Positions 24,126 to 64,000 of a stretch of DNA of 64,000 nucleotides are shown one piece after another. Position 1 is the stretch's first letter; each line of letters opens with the position of its first letter. The notes under the pieces are model-generated. The model was not told the DNA's origin. It saw only the letters and a program-made list of their open reading frames with translations, and searched no databases. Both the position numbers and the translations under genes were made by a program. The stretch spans positions 8,371,795-8,435,794 of the forward strand of contig BROE01000009.1 in the NCBI GenBank assembly GCA_036571765.1, read 5' to 3'. The DNA is from Plecoglossus altivelis (lineage: Eukaryota; Chordata; Actinopteri; Osmeriformes; Plecoglossidae).

Positions 24126-25221
24126 GTCCCTGAGTTTTTGTAAATTGTTTTACAATTTGGGTTAAAAATCCAGCCTCTAAAGTGAGTTTCTAAAGGACAC
24201 ACCCTAAATACACCCACATGGATTCAGAGGGATTCTACCGTTTTCTTAAATACATAGCTTCATATTTAGACAAACAATTTGCGAAAAGGCTACGCATAGT
24301 ACACGATGAAAAGTTCAGTCATTGACTTAGTAGAGTAGTGGATTAAATAAAGTGCGCTAGGTAATACACTTTAAAAACCTGTATTTGTCGGACATATTCT
24401 GTTCTCCATGACATGTAAATCCATAAACATGTCACTAGCTCTAATACCTCATAAATGAGATTAGGTGAAACTCTCATCTGGATCTGGAAATCCCCCATTT
24501 TCAGTCTCATTTTGTGAATAAGGAGTTGGAAAAACTTGTTTTTGCCTACAAACATGGCAACCCGGTTTCTTTTACATAGATTTGCATACCCAAGTTACCC
24601 CATCCCCCAGTTTCAACATATCCTGCTGGCTCGAACTTCTCGCCATTTTGACTCACAGACGAAGGTGACGAACATCCAAATTGAAGCAAAGAAATCGCCG
24701 AAGATAAAGGTGGGATTTACCATTAAGAATACGTTTGTTGTTTCTTGGGAAATGAGTTTACATTAATACAAATATTGATTAGCTGAGGACATTGCTGTGA
24801 CTTAAATCTATTGCTACCTAGCATAGCGGGGCTGCATGGCGGTAGTACAGTCGGTAGCTAGCTAGCGCAAACCCGTTGCCGAGTTAACCGTCTAATATCT
24901 GACTTCTTTCGATGCTATTTTGGCACATTGCAAGCACTGTTAAGAGGTTCATCGCATAGTAATATATTGGTTTATCGGTAATGTTGATTGTAGTGTAACT
25001 GAGTTGTTCGGTAACTGCGTAACGTCGGACAGAAGAATTCAGTGCTAGCAGTAGCCATCTAGCTATTTCCAATAGGTAACTGGTTAGCAGCTAAAAGTAT
25101 TCCAGCATGGCCAACTTGGTGTTGCCTTACCCAATCTGGAAAGACTAGCTAACGCACTAGCTAGCTTTGTTAGCTAAGCGTGTAACTCGAGCTAACCGTT
25201 AACTCTCTGTTTCAGTAAACC
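24126..25221 (+). promoter_or_regulatory. srsf5 promoter, noncoding first exon and first intron
   Basis: The srsf5 start codon sits just after a 3' splice site (ttcag at 25211-25215), so a noncoding first exon must lie upstream. A plausible donor is gtggga after GAAGATAAAG near 24708, but this is uncertain. GCTAGC-type words are dense at 24815-25195, as at other gene starts in the window. Confidence 0.4.
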
Positions 25222-28200
25222 ATGAGCGGGTGTCGTTTATTCATTGGTCGTTTGAGCCCTCATGCCCGAGAAAGAGACGTGGAGAAGTTTTTCAAAGGAT
25301 ACGGACGGATCCGTGAAATTAATTTGAAAAATGGATTCGGCTTCGTGGTAAGTATCTGTTGTGGGTCACTAGTTCACACGGTTACATTAAGCCAACCTAG
25401 TACATTGTATAACATTCACTACGTCTGCATCCTCCACCTCATGTTGGCAATCGTTTCTATAGGAGTTCGATGACCATAGAGATGCAGATGATGCAGTATA
25501 CGAGTTAAATGGCAAAGAACTGTGCAGTGAAAGGTGAGTGTGTACGTTCGACATCAGTCGACGTTCAAGTTAATTTCAAATTAAATGACACCCCAAAATG
25601 CTGGCCATACGTGTTAAAAACACATCTTGACTTGTGTTGCGTGTTGTGCCCCCCCCACCCCCCCATGTCCCTGTTGTCTGTAGGGTGACCATTGAGCATG
25701 CCCGCTCCAGAAAGGGCAGGGGAGGTGGTGCTGGAATGGGAGGAGGTGGTGGTGGAGGAGGAGGGGGGCGCTTCTCCCCTCGCTTCAGCAGCTCTCGCCA
25801 GTCTCGCAGCAGTGGCTCCAGGTAATGGACCCAGTTGGTCAACGTCAAACTCAACTCTGGGAATGTGACGGATAAAACCACAATCCTTCAACCTTAGTCC
25901 TCAGGGCTGCTTCCTGTATGTTTTAGCTGCTTGCCTGCTCCACTACACCTCCATTCATAAGGGTTCATCGAATGAATGGGATCGCGAGGTTGTTGGATTC
26001 AGTCGTTTCAACATTCATGTAACTCCAGGCTGGGTCTTGCCCTGCAGGTATGGCCCCCCTGTGCGGACTGAACACAGGCTCATTGTGGAGAACCTTTCTT
26101 CCAGAATCAGCTGGCAGGTGAGCAGTTGACCCATTCTCTTGTCGTCGTTTTATTCACATCAATATATCCTATATTTTCTGTTTGTGATAACACAATTTCA
26201 TAGACATTAGTTCAATTAACGACCTCACAGGTCCTCTCACTAGTGAAATTTAATAGCAAGACCACTGTCTTTTTTTATAAAGTAAAACAAATCAACTGTT
26301 TTTATATAGATTTTTTTTTTTTTACAACCGTTTTGTCTTTCAGAACAAGCACAATATAAAATGAGGAAAAAAAATCTAACAAAAAACATGTTAAACCTTT
26401 TTTTTAACAGCTATTATCTGGTTTCCTTAAGTGGAGTTGCATGCACAGCCTCCCTGGTGGTCTCTGATGTGCATAGCACCCTCTACTGGTTGTGTTCTGA
26501 ATAGTCTCCATTTGGTGCCTCTCCTTACACGCAGTTGCCGCTGGTCTAAATCTTGGCTGGGCCCCGTAGCGGGTGAAAGTGGTCTAGCGCAGGATAGCCT
26601 TAGGAGGGTCGTAGCCACAGTCTGGAGGTTCTGTGGTCTGGCATCCCCGACTGCTGTAATCCCCCCTCAAAGCCACGTTCCCTACACTCTCCCGTTTGGG
26701 TGGTTTTCTGTTGCTGACGGAGCGGGGGTGTTGAGTTGGGCGCACACACCTTCTCCCTCCCCCACTTGGTCTCTGGTGGTCCTTTACTTGTGGAGGCCGG
26801 ATTCCGAGTCCAGGCTGAGGTCGTTTCTCAAGGGCTTAACACTGCATTGGTTCCGATTTGCTATTTGGACAAGTGGCTCTTTGCTAATATCTTCCTGGGT
26901 ATGGAATGGTAAGTAGCATACAACTCCTGTGATTGGGTTTAAGGGTTGGGAGGAAGGGAGTCGTTACACTTACGGTTCTGACAGGGGGAATAATAAGTGT
27001 TACTGGTTCTTTTAGCCCTCTTAAGCCCTTACCCAGAACTAGATTGGTTGATATAGAGTCCAGAGCAAAAAAAAATTAAACACACAGTTACATAGATTCA
27101 TAGTCACTTATCCACATTTTTTATATACAACTTAAACCACCACATCGAACACCAGTACTAGTAAAGGCCACTCCCCTCAAGGATTGACTACTGTGTCTCA
27201 TAGGTTTTTAGTCAACCAAGTATTCCCATAAATCCCACCCCAAATACATGTACTTTTTATACATAATGGAACCAGTTAAAGGCATTTCTGGGTTTCATTC
27301 TGGGTAAGGCGATGCTTATCTAGCTCCCTGAATCAGTCATCTCAGCGTGTTAGTTTACACGCTGTACTGAAGTGAGGCAATACCACCCCACTGCTAACCT
27401 TACTGTGTGAAAGATGGGTATAGACGCACACCACAGAGTTCCATGTTGCCTTCAGTGCTTCCTCCCTTAACTCCCAGGTTTTCAAGAATACTTTAGTTTT
27501 CAAACCAACGCCTGATTCCGTGTCCGTTGTGTGAACAGGACCTGAAAGACCTGATGAGGAAAGTCGGAGAGGTCACCTTTGTGGACGCCCACCGAACAAA
27601 CAAGAACGAAGGGTTCGTCCCTCACGTCTGTTTCTCTGCGTTCAAAAAGCAACTTGGAATCCTGAACGCAAACTCGAGACTAACTTTCTCTGTTGATCCT
27701 TAGAGTGGTCGAGTTTGCCTCCCACAGTGATATGAAGAACGCCATTTCCAAACTGGATGGGACAGACCTGAATGGACGCAAGCTGAAGCTGTTTGAGGAC
27801 CGCAGGAGGAGGTACGTCCAATGACCTTTGCCATGTTACGATTCCTTTATTGTTTATTTATTTACTGCTGTTTCAACATTGGCCGGTGGCGTTATAGATG
27901 AGTAACCAAACCTCTGTTATTCTTTAACCCCAGCCGCAGCAGAAGCCGCTCTCGGTCCCGCAGCTACTCCCGTTCTCGTTCCCGCTCTCGCTCTCGCTCC
28001 AAGTCTCGCTCCAGGAGCCGCTCACGCTCGGCCAGCCGCACACCAGAGAAGAAGCCCTCCGGAGGCAAGGCCGCCCCTCGCTCCCCCTCCCGCTCCATGT
28101 CCCGCTCTCCCGCCCGCCCCAGATCCCGGACCCCAGTCCGGGCCCGCTCCCCTGCCAACTCCAGGTCCCCCGTCCGGCCCAAGTCACACTCCCCTGCCCA

Positions 28201-28333
28201 GCCCAGGTCTAGGTCCCCTGCACGGCCCAGATCCAGGTCCCCTGCCCGACCTAGGTCCAACTCCCGGTCCCACTCCAGGTCCCCGGCCCCGAGGAAACAG
28301 TCCCGCTCCCCCTCAGCTGAGAGCCAGCACTGA
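25222..28333 (+). CDS. srsf5: SR splicing factor 5 (SRp40/HRS)
   Basis: SRSF5 is a nuclear SR protein that promotes exon inclusion by binding exonic enhancers. Coding exons: 25222-25347, 25463-25533, 25684-25821, 26048-26117, 27539-27612, 27704-27811 and 27934-28333, total 987 bp, 328 aa. RRM1 covers about residues 1-75 (CRLFIGRLSPHARERDVEKF, with RNP1-like NGFGFVEF). A glycine- and serine-rich linker follows (about 76-111). RRM2 is a pseudo-RRM carrying the diagnostic SWQDLKD heptapeptide at residues 133-139. From about 195 the product is an RS domain of Arg/Ser and RSPAR-type repeats, ending SAESQH. MSGCR at the start and KGYGRIR favour SRSF5 over SRSF4 or SRSF6. It is longer than human (272), mainly in the RS domain and Gly linker. 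Intron 5 is long and may hold a poison exon. Whether this is the a or b teleost copy cannot be told here. Confidence 0.93.
26411..26908 (+). other. Candidate poison cassette exon in srsf5 intron 5
   Basis: A strong acceptor (a run of T then AACAG, ending 26410) and a strong donor (gtaagtag from 26909) bracket 498 bp inside the 1.42-kb intron. Inclusion after exon 26048-26117 would add 18 codons and then meet TGA at 26465-26467, far upstream of the next junction, so the transcript should be a nonsense-mediated decay target. SR-protein genes are known to regulate themselves by unproductive splicing. Use of this particular exon is inference. A 161-codon open frame in another phase lies inside it and is not claimed as a gene. 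Confidence 0.45.
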
Positions 28334-29235
28334 TAAGGCCCTCCATGGCTGTGTGGTCTGGACTGAAGCGTCGTTAGAGCGTTGTGGCAGGCCTGTCCGA
28401 GGGCCGGGTCAATGGGAACCAAGGGAGAGAGAGAGGGTTACCTATGACAGGAAGTCCTTTATTTTAGAATAATTGATTGCGCCCAAGTTTAGTTTTATGC
28501 CTAAATCGGAATGTTTTTGATTTAGGGGGGGGTTTGTACTTTTTTGGCTATGTAATTGATATACTTTTCTTTGGGGAAACCCCCTCAACCTTTTTAATGC
28601 ATTGTATTGTTGGACATGGAGTGTTCTGGATCCTCTTACGGATGGACTTACTCCCCTGCCGCTTGTTTTGTCTAAAATGTCATGAAAGTTCAAGAGCAGC
28701 CCAAGCACTCTGTATTGTCATCGGATCAGTCAGGTCCACCCTCAGTGTCCAGATTATCACAACTCTGCAAATGCAGATGACTGAGTTTACACAAGGTCCA
28801 TTTAGCAGATTTATTTTGGTTCCCTCTGAAGCTTTAGGTTTTTTAGGAGCATTTATGCTGTGATCATTCACTCAAATTAATTTAATGAGTGCTTCTACTG
28901 TAATCTGTCCCATATTGCAAATCTCCTGTCAAGGAGGAATAATCTTAATGTCCATTTGCGACAAGTCAATAAGTCTGCCTGAACTGCCATTTAGTGTGGG
29001 AGTCGTTTTTTGGGGGGGTTTGTAAACAGCTGTGAGTTTAACATCAGTTATTTACCTATGGCTCAGGATGTTCGACTTCACTTTTGTGAGGCTTTGTGTA
29101 AACCCTGCTCTGTGTTCTTATAGTGAACCAGGTTGAAGACTGCTATGTGCTTATTGTAGCAGGAAGATTCAATGTCTGTTAAATGATTTAACTGAATTGA
29201 TTTGCTACAAATAAAGCCGGTCTTTGCAAACATGT
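28334..29235 (+). other. srsf5 3'UTR with poly(A) signal
   Basis: About 0.9 kb follows the TGA (itself followed by TAA). AATAAA at 29210-29215 is the likely poly(A) signal. Confidence 0.7.
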
Positions 29236-29961
29236 CTCAAGTGTTCCTGTGATTAAAAGCTGCATGGTCTTTGTTATATAACTTAAGTGTCTAACCTTCA
29301 TTCTCTTAATCTCTTACTAAATCAAGTCTTGGTCTGAACGGTTGTATTTCTTTTACGCCACGCGATGGCATACTTGGCCAGGCAGCACGGCTAGAGACCT
29401 CAATGCCGTAATATTTGGTCAGTATCTATTTTTTTCTACCTGTTTTGGCCATAGTAATTTGATTGGCTACTTCCTCATTCTTGATTTGAGCCATTTTGAT
29501 CAGTTCGCGATTTAACGCCAAAAAAAAAATGGACATAGAAATGGTCATCTACTTGGTGCTTGTCATTCCAAAGGAGGTTTTGTAAGAATGACAGACAAGC
29601 TGACAGAAATGTAATTTCTCGAAACTTGCTGGAAGGCTCCGTCCCAGATGAAGTCGCAGAAGAGTGTTGGATGAAACACCGCGGCTAACAATGACGTCGC
29701 TATTTCCTGTGATAGTGAGAGCGGGTCTACCGCAGTTCTACCCAGGAGAGGGAGGAGGAGATTGAGCCACTGGATCCCGAACTGAAAACAAGCGCGGAGA
29801 AATGTGCTCGTCGTTTAGACCCGGTCGCTGTCCTCCACGTTTCACTAACGTAAACATTATCGTCTGAAGAACCACGGTTTCGACTTAGGTATCAATTTAA
29901 ACATTGTTGTTAGTTACTCCTTCTTAACACCCTCGTGCCAGTCTCATTGCCACGGTGAACC
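29236..29961 (+). promoter_or_regulatory. pacs2 promoter and 5'UTR region
   Basis: About 0.7 kb upstream of the pacs2 start codon. A CRE-like TGACGTCGC lies near 29692-29700, followed by GC-richer sequence leading to the ATG. The transcription start is not determined. Confidence 0.4.
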
Positions 29962-62297
<32,336 letters not shown>

Positions 62298-63800
62298 TAG
62301 CCAATGAGAGACTTCTATGGAAACCAAGGACAAGTCCCCCTGTGTGCCAGTATTCTTGAACCCCCCCCCCCTTCACCACTACCAACCCTGGTCTCCAGTC
62401 CCCCAGCCTCCCTCTGGTCCCCCTACCACCCCTATTAGTGGACTCCGGTCCCCCTACCCCACCCCACCCAATCCGACCATGGCCTCCAACTGTCCCACTG
62501 TCTTAATTTAACCTACTTCTTCTCTTCGTTTGTCTCATATATTCAGCTTTTTGTGAGCGTTTGTTATTTTTTATTTATGTAAACACTTCTTGTGGCCTGA
62601 ATGTATAGGGGAGATCTTTTTTTCTCACCAAGCTTTTAAAAAATCCTGCTGATGTTTGTTTTGTCTTTTGAGGGAAGAAAGACACATTTTTAATTAGCTA
62701 ATTATTAGAATTGATTGAATTGTCTAACAATTAATTTCCTGAGCTTGTCATCCCTTAAGTGTTTATTCTTTTTTTTACTTTGGCAAAGATGGTTTGAAAT
62801 ACTTTGTCAGCACAATTTAACAATGTAACTATTTATCGAGAGTATTTCAAAAACCTATATATCCCCCGGAGAGGAAGACCAAATGGAGGAGAGGTCAGTT
62901 CTTCTGGGTAGTACAGGGAGGACATTGGTACAGGGAGGACATTGGTCCTGGAAGACTTAAGCTCCATCCCATCTCCGGAACTCCATTTGCGTCATTTGGT
63001 TTCACCTGAAGAAGACTGAGATGTGCAATAGATGGTTTTTGTGAACAAAAACTCCTAAGAGAAACTGCAAGTGACCCTCCTGCACTGTTGGCTCATGCAT
63101 CTCTGGCTGACCTTTACGACTCCTTTTCTTTCGTTCTTTCTTTCATTCATTCATTCATTCATTCATCCGTTGTCTTCTTTCTCTCTCTCTCACTTACTCT
63201 CTCTCTCTCTCTCTCTGTCTCTGTCTCTCTCTCTCTCCCTCTCTCTCTCTCTCTGTGTCCCTCTCTCTCTGTTTCTCTGTCTCTGTCTCTCTCTGTCTCT
63301 CACTCTTTCTCTCTCTGTCTCTCTCTCTCTGTCTCTCTCTGTCTCTCTCTCCCAGCACTCCTCTCAGCACTCCATGTATCTTTGCAGCTAATACAATTGG
63401 TAATGTTACTAAATGATTACTCAGATTGCAGCTTTCGATACCTGCCTCAAACCATTGTCTTCTTCTGATGTACAGGTGAATGTAAACAATGAAGGTACCT
63501 TAATGCAAAGCACTTTTAAAATGCTTAGGTTCATTGGATTAGTAGTGGGGGGTTTACATGCATAAACAACTTGATACCAACAACTGCAGTTCACAAAGAT
63601 ACATAGACAGTTCCAGTTATCGACTACAGTCTAGAGCTGACTGTATAAAAGATATGGCACATTTCATTTTCAGTATTGCCAACCATGAACCTGTACTTTA
63701 TCAGTATTGTGCTAAAAGCATCTTCATTACGCGTGATTATCTGTTAGGCCTAACTGGACTATGTAAAACAGTTGTAATAAATTGCTTGTGAACAGTCGGC
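62298..63800 (+). other. pacs2 3'UTR with poly(A) signal
   Basis: About 1.5 kb follows the TAG. AATAAA at 63776-63781 is the likely poly(A) signal. The UTR contains a CATT run and a CT repeat. Confidence 0.6.
63141..63352 (+). repeat. (CATT)n and CT microsatellites in the pacs2 3'UTR
   Basis: Six CATT units are followed by about 175 bp of CTCT/CTGT repeat. Leu/Ser-rich open frames here are artefacts. Confidence 0.93.
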
Positions 63801-64000
63801 CTAAAAAGAATGTTAGATAAGTTATAGCAACCTTTCACATCACCTTTTACAGCTAGACAATTTTGTTTCATTTCCTACCTGTCCTGCGCATAAGACATGG
63901 CATACATTTGTAGTTGTATTTATCCACAAAATAAGTAGCTGTAACAAATAATGCTTAACAGAAGTGCCACAGTTGCCTATATTTTATAATTTATTTGGGT
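63801..64000. other. Sequence beyond pacs2, nothing recognised
   Basis: AT-rich sequence up to the window end with no gene, repeat or signal that I can support. Confidence 0.4.

Noticed and set aside
26431..26916. 161-codon open frame in srsf5 intron 5 as a gene
   Set aside because: No homology recognised and it overlaps a candidate alternative exon. Better explained by chance plus the exon.
28477..28863. 128-codon open frame after srsf5
   Set aside because: Lies in the srsf5 3'UTR, with no recognisable domain and no start or poly(A) support of its own.

Overview
This window is vertebrate nuclear DNA, almost certainly from a teleost fish. Seven protein-coding genes are split into short exons with GT-AG introns, the proteins read like fish orthologues of human genes, and the introns are full of CT, GT and GA microsatellites and minisatellites. 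It also holds a tRNA-derived SINE and a decayed interspersed repeat of a type I recall from many fish genomes. There is no operon, CRISPR array, phage or prokaryotic signal. I cannot name the species.

Layout, left to right. The first two coding exons of cnih1 (minus strand) lie at 1234-2109; the rest is beyond the left edge. gmfb (minus, complete, 7 coding exons) is at 4885-7185 with a long 3'UTR down to about 2440. lgals3 (plus, galectin-3 with an extended Pro/Gly-rich N-terminal region) is at 8494-12564. synj2bp (plus, PDZ plus C-terminal membrane anchor) is at 13668-15590. desi2 (plus, PPPDE-type deSUMOylating isopeptidase) is at 19018-22656. srsf5 (plus, SR splicing factor) is at 25222-28333. 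pacs2 (plus, sorting adaptor, 24 coding exons) is at 29962-62297; its 18.6-kb first intron holds most of the simple repeats and one 25-N assembly gap (48028-48052).

Exon boundaries were set by reading splice sites and checking that phases join in frame. Every complete gene gave an uninterrupted product of family-typical length: GMFB 142 aa, SYNJ2BP 148, DESI2 194, SRSF5 328, PACS2 876, and galectin-3 380 (longer than the mammalian protein). The genes do not form a pathway. They are neighbours by conserved linkage: six of the seven human orthologues are on chromosome 14, while DESI2 is on chromosome 1.

I found no undescribed biological system. The best second looks are in splicing: an AT-AC, U12-type intron in gmfb; two GC-AG introns (gmfb, pacs2); a (TGG)n tract in place of the polypyrimidine tract in gmfb; a tandem array running up to a pacs2 acceptor; and a candidate 498-bp poison exon in srsf5. 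Other points are a perfect RFX X-box palindrome in desi2 intron 1 and clustering of GCTAGC-type words at the 5' ends of five genes.
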